DNA of 64,000 nucleotides from an uncultured Collinsella sp. (GCA_959020715.1 CAUESV010000011.1:8683-72682), one strand, 5' to 3'. Shown: positions 35,953-44,843, counted from the first letter of the stretch. Notes: generated by a model from the sequence alone, not told the origin. Made by a program: numbers and translations.

Positions 35953-37623
35953 ATGCCTGGTGTTACCCCTGCAGAAGTTCTGTCCAATTTTGGCATTACG
36001 CTGGTCGAAGACCCCGCTGAGAACCAGCCCCGCCTGCTGGTTGACCTGCCGGCAGCCGAGCTCGTCGAGCATGCCATCCGCCGCAACGAAGGCCGCATGG
36101 CATCCAACGGCGCGCTGGTGATCGAGACGGGGGAGCGTACCGGACGTTCGCCCAACGACCGCTTTATCGTTGACACCCCCGATGTCCACGACAAGATTGC
36201 CTGGGGCGCCGTCAACCGCCCGCTGTCCATCGAAAGCTACGAGGTCATCAAAGCCGGCATCGTCGACTATCTCAACGAGCGCGATGTGTTCGTCACCCGC
36301 GGCATGGCCGGCGCCGACCGCAACCATACGCGCCGCCTGCTCGTCGCCTGCGAGCGTGCCAGCCAGGCGCTCTTCATTAAGCAGATGCTCGCCCGCCCGC
36401 TCGCCCGCGAAATCGCGCGCACCGGCGAGCCGGACTTCTGCGTGCTCGCCGCGCCGGGCTACCAATGCGACCCTGCCATCAAGGGCCTCAACTCCAGCGC
36501 CGCCGTGGTCATCAACTTCCAGGAGCGCGTGATTTTGGTCGCGGGTACCGGCTACTCCGGCGAGATCAAAAAGTCCATCTTCAGCGTTATGAACTATCTG
36601 CTGCCCGTCGAGGACGACGTGCTGCCCATGCACTGCTCGGCCAGCATGGATCCCGTCACGCACGAGACCGCCGTGTTCTTTGGCCTGTCCGGCACCGGCA
36701 AGACCACGCTTTCGGCCAATCCCACGCGCCTGCTGATCGGCGACGACGAGCACGGTTGGTCCGACATGGGTATCTTCAACATCGAGGGCGGCTGCTACGC
36801 AAAATGCGAGGGCCTGGACGCCTTCCACGAGCCCGAGATCTTCAACGCCGTCCGTTTTGGCGCCATTTGCGAAAACGTGGTGCTCGACGAGAACCGCAAG
36901 CCCAACTATGACGACATCTCGATCACGCACAACACGCGCGTGGCCTATCCCGTGGAGCACATTCCTAACGCGTGGACTAAGGGCATGGGCACCACTCCGA
37001 GTGTCGTGCTGTTCCTGACTTGCGACGCTTTTGGCGTGCTGCCGCCCATCTCACGCCTGACGGCCGATGCCGCCATGTACCACTTTGTGACGGGCTTTAC
37101 GGCTAAGATTCCCGGCACCGAGGTCGGCGTCACCGAGCCCACGCCCACGTTCTCTTCGCTGTTCGGCGAGCCGTTTATGCCGCTCGACCCCATGGTTTAC
37201 GCCAAGATGCTTGGCGAGCGCATTGCCGACGGCCGCACGCGCGTGTACCTGGTCAACACCGGCTGGATTGGCGGCGGCTACGGCGTGGGCCATCGCATCG
37301 AGCTTGCCTACACGCGCGCCCTGGTGGCCCGCGCCCTCGACGGTACCATCGAGGACAGCGAGTTCGTGCACGACGATATCTTTAATGTCGACATTCCCAC
37401 TACGTGCCACGGTGTGCCCGACGGCATCTTGGTGCCGCGCCAGTACTGGCAGAGCACCGCGCGCTACGACGAGGCAGCACACAACCTGGCGGTGATGTTC
37501 GAGGAGAACTTCGAGAAGAAGTACTCGCACCTGCCCGAGTCCGTCAAAGCCGCAGGCCCGCACGCCCAGGTGCCCGCCGAGGCCCGTCATCGCGGCCGCG
37601 GCCTGCTGGGACTTCGTCTCTAG
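35953..37623 (+). CDS. pckA: phosphoenolpyruvate carboxykinase (ATP)
   Basis: A 556-residue ATP-dependent PEPCK. The kinase P-loop is GLSGTGKTTLSA, preceded by the PEPCK-specific LPMHCSASM and followed by IGDDEHGW (metal-binding Asp pair) and NTRVAYPVEHI. ATP type, not GTP type, by these motifs. It interconverts oxaloacetate and PEP; in fermenting gut anaerobes it often fixes CO2 and makes ATP. The start at 35953 follows AAAGGAGG. A CCACCACAAAGG hairpin lies 16 nt after the stop. Confidence 0.95.
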   Translation: MPGVTPAEVLSNFGITLVEDPAENQPRLLVDLPAAELVEHAIRRNEGRMASNGALVIETGERTGRSPNDRFIVDTPDVHDKIAWGAVNRPLSIESYEVIKAGIVDYLNERDVFVTRGMAGADRNHTRRLLVACERASQALFIKQMLARPLAREIARTGEPDFCVLAAPGYQCDPAIKGLNSSAAVVINFQERVILVAGTGYSGEIKKSIFSVMNYLLPVEDDVLPMHCSASMDPVTHETAVFFGLSGTGKTTLSANPTRLLIGDDEHGWSDMGIFNIEGGCYAKCEGLDAFHEPEIFNAVRFGAICENVVLDENRKPNYDDISITHNTRVAYPVEHIPNAWTKGMGTTPSVVLFLTCDAFGVLPPISRLTADAAMYHFVTGFTAKIPGTEVGVTEPTPTFSSLFGEPFMPLDPMVYAKMLGERIADGRTRVYLVNTGWIGGGYGVGHRIELAYTRALVARALDGTIEDSEFVHDDIFNVDIPTTCHGVPDGILVPRQYWQSTARYDEAAHNLAVMFEENFEKKYSHLPESVKAAGPHAQVPAEARHRGRGLLGLRL

Positions 37624-37638
37624 CATCGCCGCGAGTTC

Positions 37639-37679
37639 AAAACCACCACAAAGGGGACAGGCACCTTTGTGGTGGTTTT
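37639..37679 (+). repeat. CCACCACAAAGG hairpin repeat (copy 2 of 5)
   Basis: AAAACCACCACAAAGG pairs with CCTTTGTGGTGGTTTT; the loop core is GGGGACAGGCA. Sixteen nucleotides after the pckA stop, with a T-run, so it can terminate pckA transcription. Confidence 0.85.
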
Positions 37680-37706
37680 GCTCGTGTGGATGGCTCGGGT
37701 TACAAT
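37678..37706 (+). promoter_or_regulatory. promoter of the B3/B4-domain gene
   Basis: TTGCTC (37678-37683), a 17-nt spacer and TACAAT (37701-37706). The -35 abuts the preceding hairpin repeat. Confidence 0.5.
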
Positions 37707-37791
37707 ACGCTTGGCATATCGTCCCCTTCTCCGGATGGGGACAGCGTAAGCGCTCTTGTGTCGGCACCGTAGGACTTTGAAGGTGGCCGTC

Positions 37792-37822
37792 GTGAGGGCG
37801 CTTTTTGTTTAGGCGCCCTCAC
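37792..37822 (+). promoter_or_regulatory. leader hairpin before the B3/B4-domain gene
   Basis: GTGAGGGCGC and GGCGCCCTCAC form a stem around a T-rich loop (TTTTTGTTTA), ending 28 nt before the start codon. It could be an attenuator or a 5' structure. Confidence 0.4.
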
Positions 37823-37850
37823 TCGGGCGCGCACGATGAAGGGAGCACGT

Positions 37851-38570
37851 ATGAAGAGCTTTATTGCCGAGGATTCATTCTGGGAGCTGTTTCCGCAGGC
37901 AGCGGTCGGTGTTGTGGTCGTGGAGGGCATGAAGCCCACGGCTCAGATTCCTCAAGAGGACGTGGATGCGATCGCCGCGTTGCTCGACCGCGCCAATATC
38001 GATGCGGAGCGTCATCTGACCAGCGATACTATCAGCGAGAACGCACCGGTCAAAGCATGGCGCGAGGCCTACCGTCTGTTCAAGACCAAAAAGGGCGCCC
38101 GCTGCTCGATCGAGAATTTGCTCAAGCGCGTGCTCAAGGGCAAGCCGGTCGGTCATATCACACCGGCGGTGGACATCTACAATACGGTGTCGCTGACCTA
38201 TGCGCTGCCTGTTGGCGGTGAGGACGTGCACGCGATTGAGGGCAATCTGCGCTTGAAGGTGACCGACGGTGGCGATGCGTTCTTGCCGCTTGGCGAGGAG
38301 GCGGACGATCCGACGCTGCCCGGCGAGCTCGCCTACATCGACGATGCGGGCGCCGTGTGCCGCTGCTGGAACTGGCGCGACGGCGTTCGCACGGCGCTGT
38401 CCGATGATTCGGCCGATGCGTTCCTGGCGATTGAGTGCGTGGAGCCCGAGCGGATGGGGGATTGCCAGGCTGCCGTTGATCGTCTCGCCGAGTTACTCGA
38501 GCGTTATCTGGGCGCTACGGTTGTCGTTAAGACGCTTGTGACCCGCGACAATCCCTGCGTGGAGCTGTAG
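37851..38570 (+). CDS. B3/B4 tRNA-binding-domain protein
   Basis: A 239-residue protein with the B3/B4 domain found in the beta subunit of phenylalanyl-tRNA synthetase, here free-standing. Characteristic stretches are VKAWREAYRLFKTKKGARCS, SIENLLKRVLKG, VDIYNTVSLTYALPVGGEDV and a final half with LGEEADDP and CRCWNWRDG. Free B3/B4 proteins may edit mischarged tRNA or bind aminoacyl-tRNA; this is not settled. GGGAG 6 nt upstream supports the ATG at 37851 over that at 37836. Confidence 0.85.
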   Translation: MKSFIAEDSFWELFPQAAVGVVVVEGMKPTAQIPQEDVDAIAALLDRANIDAERHLTSDTISENAPVKAWREAYRLFKTKKGARCSIENLLKRVLKGKPVGHITPAVDIYNTVSLTYALPVGGEDVHAIEGNLRLKVTDGGDAFLPLGEEADDPTLPGELAYIDDAGAVCRCWNWRDGVRTALSDDSADAFLAIECVEPERMGDCQAAVDRLAELLERYLGATVVVKTLVTRDNPCVEL

Positions 38571-38598
38571 CGACGCCAGCGCATCATGTTCGCCGGTC

Positions 38599-38640
38599 AA
38601 AACCACCACAAAGGTGCCTGTCCCCTTTGTGGTGGTTTTT
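38599..38640 (-). repeat. CCACCACAAAGG hairpin repeat (copy 3 of 5)
   Basis: Same stem as copy 2; the core reads GGGGACAGGCACC on the minus strand, so the loop is inverted relative to copy 2. It lies 28 nt after the B3/B4-gene stop and ends in TTTTT. Confidence 0.85.
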
Positions 38641-38743
38641 ATGTTGATGGGTCAACAAATAGGTCGTGCAGGGCTGGCGGCCGCTGGGTACGGTTAAGAT
38701 GTTTACCCGTTAGCATTATGCAAGCGAAAGGCGGTCGTCTCTC

Positions 38744-39193
38744 ATGCAGCAGAACGACGAGACACGTTTCGAGGACTTTGTCGGACTGATCAGCGGGCTC
38801 TACAAGGAGATCCAGCGCATTAAGACATCCGAGGGCGCAAGGCTGGGCCTCAAGGGCTCCGATGTTATGTGCCTTTACTATCTTGAGCGCAGCAAGGACG
38901 GCCTGACTGGCGCTGACCTGGCTCGCATGGCAGGCGTGACCCGCGCCGCCGTCTCGCGTACGCTCGCGCATCTGGAGGAGGGCGGCTACGTCGAGGTCGA
39001 TGATTCGGGCGATGCCGCCGTTAAGTATCGTGCTCCGGTGCGCCTGACCGCTCTGGGTGGCGAGAGCATGAGCGAGGCCGACCGCATCATCCATGAAGTG
39101 CTCGATACCACCGGTAAGGCTATGGGTGTGGAGCAGCGCGAGCAGATGTATGCGTCGCTGCGCACGATTCTCAACACCCTGCGCGAGCTGTAG
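38744..39193 (+). CDS. MarR family transcriptional regulator
   Basis: A 149-residue winged-helix regulator. The helix-turn-helix core is GADLARMAGVTRAAVSRTLAHLEEGGYVEV, with the wing in DSGDAAVKYRAPVRLTALG, and amphipathic dimerisation helices at both ends. Ligand unknown. The degV gene follows on the same strand after about 120 nt, so it may be a regulator of fatty-acid use; this is only a positional hint. Confidence 0.88.
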   Translation: MQQNDETRFEDFVGLISGLYKEIQRIKTSEGARLGLKGSDVMCLYYLERSKDGLTGADLARMAGVTRAAVSRTLAHLEEGGYVEVDDSGDAAVKYRAPVRLTALGGESMSEADRIIHEVLDTTGKAMGVEQREQMYASLRTILNTLREL

Positions 39194-39312
39194 GGCCGCC
39201 AAGGCTTTTGCTTCCAATTAACAACTGCATAGTCCTGTTTGAGCGCGTATACCGTGCCGGGGCCTTGCTGTCAAAATTCCCTGCGCAGGACCTGCGCAAG
39301 AAAGGATTCGCT

Positions 39313-40167
39313 ATGTCCGTCCGCATTATTACCGATTCCGCAAGCGATATGTCGCCGGCCGAGCACCCGGCACTGGCCGTTTTGCCGCTGTCCGTCACCT
39401 TTGGCACCGATGTGTATATGGATGGCATCGACATCGATCACCAGCGCTTTTACGAGATGCTCGTGGAGCGCGATGAGCTGCCCAAGACCGGCCAGGTCAA
39501 CCCGTACGCGTTTTCGCAGGCCATCGCCGAGGTTCGTGAAGCCGGCGATGAGGCTGTGATTATTACCGTGGGCGCTAAGCTATCAGGCACCAATCAGAGT
39601 GCCCGTACCGCACTTGCCGAGGCGCCAGGTGGTGACGTGTTCGTGGTAGACAGCAACAACGTTACCCTAGGCGAGCGCGTCCTGGTCGAGTATGCGCTGC
39701 GCTTGGTGGACGAGGGCCGCAGTGCATCTCAGGTCGCGGCGGCTGTCGAGGCCGTGCGCGACCGTGTGGTGGTTATCGGCCTGCTCGAGACGCTGGAGTA
39801 CCTGGTGCGCGGCGGTCGTCTGTCTGCTGCGGCCGGCGCCGTGGGCACGCTGCTCAACGTAAAGCCCGTGGTGGCTGTTGAGGACGGTCTGATCGTGCAG
39901 CTGGGCAAGGCGCGTGGTTCCAAGAACGGCCGCAACCTGCTGAACCAAAAGGTCAAAAAGGCGGGCGGCATCGACTTTTCCATGCCGCTGGCGCTCGGCT
40001 ATACGGGCCTTTCGGATGCGGTGCTCAAGAAGTATATCGAGGACAGCGCGGCACTGTGGGCTGGTCACACCGAGGGCGAACTGCCCGTTCACACCATTGG
40101 CGCCACCATCGGCACCCACGTTGGCCCCGGCGCCGTAGCAGTAGCCTTCTTCCAGCCCGCCAACTAA
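39313..40167 (+). CDS. DegV family fatty-acid-binding protein (second copy)
   Basis: A 284-residue DegV/FakB protein. TDSASD is at residues 7-12 and the ligand motif KTGQVNP at about 58-64. It ends FFQPAN, like QPAN in the first DegV protein. AAAGGA lies 7 nt before the chosen ATG; a longer in-frame start at 39208 lacks support. It follows a MarR regulator and is followed by a hairpin repeat. Confidence 0.92.
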   Translation: MSVRIITDSASDMSPAEHPALAVLPLSVTFGTDVYMDGIDIDHQRFYEMLVERDELPKTGQVNPYAFSQAIAEVREAGDEAVIITVGAKLSGTNQSARTALAEAPGGDVFVVDSNNVTLGERVLVEYALRLVDEGRSASQVAAAVEAVRDRVVVIGLLETLEYLVRGGRLSAAAGAVGTLLNVKPVVAVEDGLIVQLGKARGSKNGRNLLNQKVKKAGGIDFSMPLALGYTGLSDAVLKKYIEDSAALWAGHTEGELPVHTIGATIGTHVGPGAVAVAFFQPAN

Positions 40168-40179
40168 CCGACCTGCCAT

Positions 40180-40219
40180 AAACCACCACAAAGGGGACGG
40201 ACACCTTTGTGGTGGTTTA
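40180..40219 (+). repeat. CCACCACAAAGG hairpin repeat (copy 4 of 5)
   Basis: AAACCACCACAAAGG and CCTTTGTGGTGGTTT with loop core GGGGACGGACA (GGGACGG instead of GGGACAGG). Twelve nucleotides after the degV stop. Confidence 0.85.
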
Positions 40220-40247
40220 TGCTTTTCCGGGTGGAAGGGAGCGAGCA

Positions 40248-40568
40248 ATGGCGTCTGAGGGCTTTTTTGATCGGGTGTACGAGGTGGTCGAGCAGATCCC
40301 CGAGGGGATGGTCGCCACGTATGGTCAGGTGGCGCTGCTTGCCGGTCGCCCACGAAGTGCGCGGTACGTGGGGTATGCCCTGCATAGCAATCCGCGCCCC
40401 GGCGAGATTCCCTGTCACCGCGTGGTGTTTGCCGACGGCCGTATCTGTGAGGGCTTTGCCTTTGGCGGGCCCGATGCTCAACGTGAGCTTCTGCTGGGGG
40501 AGGGCGTGACGTTTACCGACCCCATGCATGTTGATCTGGCCGCCTGTCGCTGGCCTGCCGGACTCTAA
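40248..40568 (+). CDS. minimal MGMT-type DNA alkyltransferase domain
   Basis: A 106-residue protein consisting only of the C-terminal DNA-binding/active-site domain of O6-alkylguanine-DNA alkyltransferase. The motif GEIPCHRVVFADGRI keeps the acceptor Cys, unlike alkyltransferase-like proteins where it is Trp. The recognition helix region is TYGQVALLAGRPRSARYVGYAL. The usual N-terminal domain is missing. It may repair directly or flag lesions. GGAAGGGAG upstream supports the ATG at 40248. Confidence 0.87.
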   Translation: MASEGFFDRVYEVVEQIPEGMVATYGQVALLAGRPRSARYVGYALHSNPRPGEIPCHRVVFADGRICEGFAFGGPDAQRELLLGEGVTFTDPMHVDLAACRWPAGL

Positions 40569-40584
40569 CAGCTCTGCCGTGGTC

Positions 40585-40623
40585 AAAACCACCACAAATG
40601 AACTGTCCCCTTTGTGGTGGTTT
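40585..40623 (-). repeat. CCACCACAAAGG hairpin repeat (copy 5 of 5)
   Basis: AAAACCACCACAAA pairs with TTTGTGGTGGTTT; the core GGGGACAGTT is on the minus strand and the loop has diverged. Seventeen nucleotides after the alkyltransferase stop. Confidence 0.8.
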
Positions 40624-40807
40624 CCCGTTGCAGGTTTACCGGAGCTAACTTATGGAGAAGGTATGGCGGCGCATATTGACGCTAGAAAGTAAACCACGGT
40701 GAACTATATTGGTTTCAGCAACGGAGCAGGCAATAGGCGATGAAAAAGCCAGCCCTGTTGAGTTTGATTCGCATCCCTCCCCTCTGTGCGATTCAACGGT
40801 GTACTTC
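40624..40807 (+). other. gene-free stretch with possible short transcript
   Basis: I see no convincing gene. A few tiny frames start with ATG but lack family similarity. TTGATTCGCA and TGCGATTCAA form a small stem near 40769-40797, followed by the terminator at 40808, so a short non-coding transcript ending there is possible. Confidence 0.35.
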
Positions 40808-40852
40808 GGGAACAGGCCCGCTGGCAGCTAACTGCCGGCGGGCCTGTTCCTG
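40808..40852 (+). terminator. strong intrinsic terminator
   Basis: GGGAACAGGCCCGC and GCGGGCCTGTTCC form a stem whose tip is GGCAGCTAACTGCC; TGTTT follows. No annotated plus-strand gene ends directly before it. Confidence 0.75.
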
Positions 40853-40897
40853 TTTGTCGGGAGAGTGTGATGGATGGAGCTGAAGCGGTCCGGCTCC

Positions 40898-40925
40898 AAA
40901 AAAGGCGGACGCCGTAGCGCCCGCC
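40898..40925 (-). terminator. terminator of trpS
   Basis: On the minus strand GGCGGGCGC pairs with GCGTCCGCC and is followed by TTTTTTGG. It lies 36 nt past the trpS stop. Confidence 0.85.
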
Positions 40926-40960
40926 CTAAAGCAATCGAAAGCTCAAGCCAGCAAATCGGT

Positions 40961-42010
40961 CTAGTACACCATGCCCATGGCGTCCTGAACCTCGGCCAGG
41001 GTCTGCTCGGCGATCTCATTGGCGCGACGGTTGCCCTCATGCAGGACGTCCTTCACATAGTCCAGATCGTTCTCGTAGCGCTGGCGACGCTCGCGGATAG
41101 GTGCGAAGTACTCGTTGACGGCCTCGGTCACGTACTTCTTGAGCTGGCCGGAGCCGCCCATGCCAATCTCCTCGGCAATCTCGACTTCGGAACGGCCGGT
41201 GCAGATGGCGGCTGTTGAAAGCAGGCCAGACACGCCGGGGCGGTTCTCGGGATCGAACGTGATCATGCGCTCGGAGTCGGTCTGGCTCTTCTTGATGCGT
41301 TTGGCCGTTTCCTCGGCGGTCATCGAGATGTTGATGGCGTTGCCGTAGCTCTTGCTCATCTTGCGACCGTCCAGGCCCGGCAGCAGCGGGGTCTCGGACA
41401 GCAGCGCGTCGACCTCGGGGAACACCTTGCCGTAGCGGTTGTTAAAGCGGCGGGCGATGGTGCGGGTGAGCTCGATATGCGGCAGCTGGTCGCGGCCGAC
41501 GGGCACGACGTTGCCCTTGCAGAACAGGATGTCGCAGGCCTGATGCACCGGGTAGGTGAGCAGAAGGCCGGTGAGCTCGTGGCCCGAGGCCTCCATCTCG
41601 GCCTTGACGGTGGGGTTGCGCGCCAGCTCGGCCTCGGAGACCAGCGACAGGAACGGCAGCATGAGCTGGTTGGCGGCAGGCACGGCGGAGTGCGCGTAGA
41701 TCATGGTCTTGTCGGGATCGATGCCGCAGGCAAGGTAGTCCATGACCATGTTGTACACGTTGTCCTGGATGTGCTCGGTCGTGTCGCGGTCAGTGATGAC
41801 CTGGTAGTCGGCGATGAGCACGTTGGTCCTGGCGCCCATGTTCTGCAGCTCAACACGGCCCTTGAGGGTACCGAAGTAGTGGCCCAGGTGCAGACGACCG
41901 GTGGGGCGGTCGCCGGTGAGCATGGTGAACTTCTCGGGCGTTTTGGTCAGGCCCTCGCGAATGGCGTTGCTCTTTTGCAGCGCGACTTCGTAGCTGTTCT
42001 CGTTTGGCAT
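40961..42010 (-). CDS. trpS: tryptophanyl-tRNA synthetase
   Basis: A 349-residue class Ic synthetase charging tRNA-Trp. The HIGH motif appears as LHLGHYFGTLK and KMSKS as GRKMSKSYGN. Full length. The ATG at 42010 has TAGGAG 7 nt upstream; longer in-frame extension is not family-like. The gene stands alone between two terminators, with no T-box visible in the short 5' region. Confidence 0.96.
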   Translation of the reverse strand: MPNENSYEVALQKSNAIREGLTKTPEKFTMLTGDRPTGRLHLGHYFGTLKGRVELQNMGARTNVLIADYQVITDRDTTEHIQDNVYNMVMDYLACGIDPDKTMIYAHSAVPAANQLMLPFLSLVSEAELARNPTVKAEMEASGHELTGLLLTYPVHQACDILFCKGNVVPVGRDQLPHIELTRTIARRFNNRYGKVFPEVDALLSETPLLPGLDGRKMSKSYGNAINISMTAEETAKRIKKSQTDSERMITFDPENRPGVSGLLSTAAICTGRSEVEIAEEIGMGGSGQLKKYVTEAVNEYFAPIRERRQRYENDLDYVKDVLHEGNRRANEIAEQTLAEVQDAMGMVY

Positions 42011-42169
42011 GATTGCTCCTAACGTTCGTTCGCAGGTTTTGATGATAACGCGTTTATTGGAGGGGCGGGGCGTGAGTGGGTGAGGGACTGCCAGGGGCCG
42101 GCTTTCAAGTCCGCCGCGGCGTTCGCGCGAACGGCTGCCAACGCCTTGGCACATCCTCGGCAGCTTGCC

Positions 42170-43369
42170 CTAGAGCTTGTGGTGGCGCTCTTCCTTACGC
42201 TCTTCTGCCGCCTGCTCCTCCTGCTTAAAGGCGGGGTCGTCGGGGGTGACGAGCTCGTCCTCGTGCGTGCGCTTGTTGTAATGGTGGCGCAGCACGGGTT
42301 CAAACAGGTGCAGGTGCTTGGCGAAGGCAGCCGAGCCAATGGCGAGCACGGTAAAGATGAGCACACGCATGGGCACCTCGACCTGGTTAATCGCGGCGGC
42401 GCCGGCCGAAAGCATAATGCACCAGGCATAGATGAGCAGCACAGCCTGTTTTTGGTTGTAGCCTTCTTGGATCAGGCGGTGGTGGATGTGGCCCTTGTCG
42501 GCCTGCCCGATGCTAATGTGGGCGCGCTTGCGGCGCACAATGGCGCTAAACGTGTCGATGATGGGCACACCGGCAACGATGAGCGGGATGATAAGCGAGG
42601 TGAGTGCGGCGGTGCGGCTCACGTTGAGCAGCGAGATGGAGCCCAGCGCAAAGCCCAGAAGCAACGACCCCGAGTCGCCCAAGAAGATACTTGCGGGGTT
42701 GAAGTTGTAGCGCAAAAAGGCCAGACAGGCGCCAAAGAGCGCAATGGAGAGCGCGGCGGCGTCGATGCGGCCCGAGAGAACAGCCATCGAAAACATGGTG
42801 AACGATGCGATGCCGCAGATGCCCGTGGCCAAGCCGTCGAGGCCGTCGATGAGGTTAATGATGTTGGTGAATGCCACCAGATAGATCACGGTAATGGGGT
42901 AGGCGAGCCATCCGAGCATGATCTCGCCGGGAGCAAACGGGTTGACGATGACGCCGATCCGCAGGCCGCCCATGCAGGCGATAAGCGCGGCGAGGACCTG
43001 TCCGGCCAGCTTTTGCTTGGGCGTGAGCTGGAAGACGTCGTCGATGGCGCCGGTCGCAAAGATAACGGTAAAAGAAAGCGCAAGTATGGGGTAGCTGATG
43101 TGCAGACGGGGGTGGGGCACCAAAACGGGCGGCCAACCCAGGTACCAGGTGCCTAGGATTTGCACAGTGCAGGCGACGACCAGGCCCAAAAACACCGCCG
43201 TTCCGCCCAAACGCGGGATGGGCTTGGTGTTGATGCGGCGCTTAGAAGGATAGTCGACGGCGTCGAGCTTGATTGCCAGGCGCTTGACCAGGGGTACCGT
43301 GAGGAAGGTCGTGATAAAGGCCGCCGCTGCCACGCATAGGTACGGTATGTAGCTCGGGGATGAAGCCAT
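42170..43369 (-). CDS. WecA/TagO-type undecaprenyl-phosphate sugar-1-phosphate transferase
   Basis: A 399-residue membrane enzyme of the MraY/WecA family, which starts wall polymer or polysaccharide assembly by moving a sugar-1-phosphate to undecaprenyl phosphate. There are about 11 helices. Catalytic motifs are GAIDDVFQLTPKQK (Asp pair), NIINLIDGLDGLATG, GDSGSLLLGF and the basic cytoplasmic loop IVRRKRAHISIGQADKGHIHHRL (HxxH type). The C-terminus is charged and disordered. The start at 43369 lacks a clear ribosome-binding site; a TTG at 43387 is the alternative. Confidence 0.9.
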   Translation of the reverse strand: MASSPSYIPYLCVAAAAFITTFLTVPLVKRLAIKLDAVDYPSKRRINTKPIPRLGGTAVFLGLVVACTVQILGTWYLGWPPVLVPHPRLHISYPILALSFTVIFATGAIDDVFQLTPKQKLAGQVLAALIACMGGLRIGVIVNPFAPGEIMLGWLAYPITVIYLVAFTNIINLIDGLDGLATGICGIASFTMFSMAVLSGRIDAAALSIALFGACLAFLRYNFNPASIFLGDSGSLLLGFALGSISLLNVSRTAALTSLIIPLIVAGVPIIDTFSAIVRRKRAHISIGQADKGHIHHRLIQEGYNQKQAVLLIYAWCIMLSAGAAAINQVEVPMRVLIFTVLAIGSAAFAKHLHLFEPVLRHHYNKRTHEDELVTPDDPAFKQEEQAAEERKEERHHKL

Positions 43370-43600
43370 GAATCTAAAAACCGCCAAGCGTCGAAGGAAA
43401 AGGTCAGAAGAACGCCATGCGCAAAGGGCATAGCCGAACCATAATACTCGACCAAGGGGGGTGCATGGAATTGCACGCAGCGATAATCACGCGCTTACCA
43501 GATATTGGGATGTTGTCGATGGCTTGTCGGGATGCCGGCGGGGATCCATATGGACTGTAATGGTGATTTTCGGCAAAAGAAAACCACCCCCCACGTTACG
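43370..43600. other. gene-free stretch upstream of the transferase gene
   Basis: No coding region seen. It separates the minus-strand transferase from the candidate 6S RNA. It probably holds the transferase promoter, but I could not fix one. Confidence 0.4.
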
Positions 43601-43760
43601 AAAATGAACCCACCTAAAACAGGTGGGTGCCCTCATCGACTGTTCCAGCGTCCTTAACAACGAAGGATACCTGTACTAGGTACGACTGTGTGGGCTCCCT
43701 AAATAAACGCGACGGTTCACCCAGTTGCTCCGCGAGGGGCGGAATACCTACATCATAAAG
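43601..43760 (-). ncRNA. ssrS: candidate 6S RNA
   Basis: On the minus strand a structured segment of about 160 nt follows a -10-like GATAAA. It includes GGTATTCCGCCCCTCGCGGA, GTGAACCGTCGCGTTTATTT, AGGGAGCCCACACA, GTACAGGTATCCTTCG and AAGGACGCTGGAACAG, and ends in a CCCACCTGTTTTAGGTGGG terminator with a TTCATTTT tail. These words match 6S RNAs of clostridia as I remember them. GTGCC near the 5' end can pair with GGGCAC near the 3' end. There is no reading frame. The family call is from memory and needs an Rfam check. Confidence 0.55.
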
Positions 43761-43894
43761 CGGCACTTTATCGATTCCAGTCTTGACATTACAAAAATCG
43801 TGTCGGACGATTACGGCGCCTTGGGCTCGAGCCGTCTGTGGGGTTGATCCCTTTACGTTTGAGCTGCTGAATCGTTGTTTTGGAGCATGGTTTT

Positions 43895-44833
43895 ATGCCG
43901 ACGTCGTTGACCGAACTTTTTTCGCCCGCCTGCCATTTGTGTCCGCGCCGTTGCGGTGCGGCGCGCGATGAGGGCGCGCACGGCGTCTGCGGTGCTAACG
44001 ACACGCTCAAGGTGGCCCGCGCCGCGCTTCATATGTGGGAGGAGCCGCCTATCTCGGGCGAGGCCGGTTCGGGCACGATCTTCTTTAGCGGCTGCTCGCT
44101 CAAATGTATCTACTGCCAGAACCACGAGATCTCGACCGGCAATTTTGGCCTTGAGATTTCGCCTGAGCGCCTGGTCGAGATTATGCTGGAACTGCAGGAC
44201 CAGGGTGCCAACAACATCAATTTGGTGACGGCGACGCACTATGCGCACCTGTTGCCTGCCGCGATTGCCGCGGCACGGGCGCGCGGACTGGTTATCCCAA
44301 TCGTCTACAACACGAGTGGTTACGAGCGCGCGAGTGCCGTGGCGGCGCTGGGCGACCTGGTCGATGTGTGGCTCACCGACTTTAAATATGCCGATGCCGG
44401 GCTTGCGCAGTCGCTCTCCCATATAAAGGATTACCCGCGTGTGGCCGTGTCGGGTCTGGCCCAGATGGCGCGCGAGATCGAGCGCCGCGGGGGAGAGTTG
44501 GTGGACGAGGACGGGCTTATGAAGCGTGGCATGATCGTGCGTCACCTGGTGCTTCCGGGGCATGCAGACGATTCGTGTCGCGTGCTGGACCTGGTGTGGC
44601 AGACGGTGGGCGACGTGCCGATCTCGGTTATGAACCAGTACACGCCCAATGCGCTCATGCGCGAGCAGGGCGGCGACCTGGCACGCGCCGTGACGCGTGA
44701 GGAGTACGAGCAGGTGCTCGACCATGCCGACGACCTGGGTTTTACGACGATGTTCTGGCAAGAGGGCGGCGCGGTAGACGAGAGCTTCACCCCCGCCTTC
44801 GACACCACCGGCGTCCTCACCAGCGCAAAGTAG
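43895..44833 (+). CDS. radical SAM protein (PflA-like)
   Basis: A 312-residue radical SAM enzyme. The cluster motif is CSLKCIYCQN (CxxxCxxC, about residues 66-73). The N-terminus has a second Cys-rich set (CHLCPRRCG...GVCG), as seen in YfmR/PflA-like activases and AmmeMemoRadiSam-type proteins. It ends without an extra C-terminal domain. It may activate a glycyl-radical enzyme, but none is nearby. The ATG at 43895 has GGAG 9 nt upstream. Confidence 0.85.
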   Translation: MPTSLTELFSPACHLCPRRCGAARDEGAHGVCGANDTLKVARAALHMWEEPPISGEAGSGTIFFSGCSLKCIYCQNHEISTGNFGLEISPERLVEIMLELQDQGANNINLVTATHYAHLLPAAIAAARARGLVIPIVYNTSGYERASAVAALGDLVDVWLTDFKYADAGLAQSLSHIKDYPRVAVSGLAQMAREIERRGGELVDEDGLMKRGMIVRHLVLPGHADDSCRVLDLVWQTVGDVPISVMNQYTPNALMREQGGDLARAVTREEYEQVLDHADDLGFTTMFWQEGGAVDESFTPAFDTTGVLTSAK

Positions 44834-44843
44834 AGCGCACGCT

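Noticed and set aside
20480..40623. CRISPR-like array made by the CCACCACAAAGG repeats
   Set aside because: Copies are scattered by hundreds to thousands of bases, are palindromic hairpins and have no spacers or cas genes.
40741..40880. Short leader peptide frame starting MKKPALL at 40740
   Set aside because: Not followed by a plus-strand biosynthetic gene and runs into the terminator; no run of a single regulatory codon.
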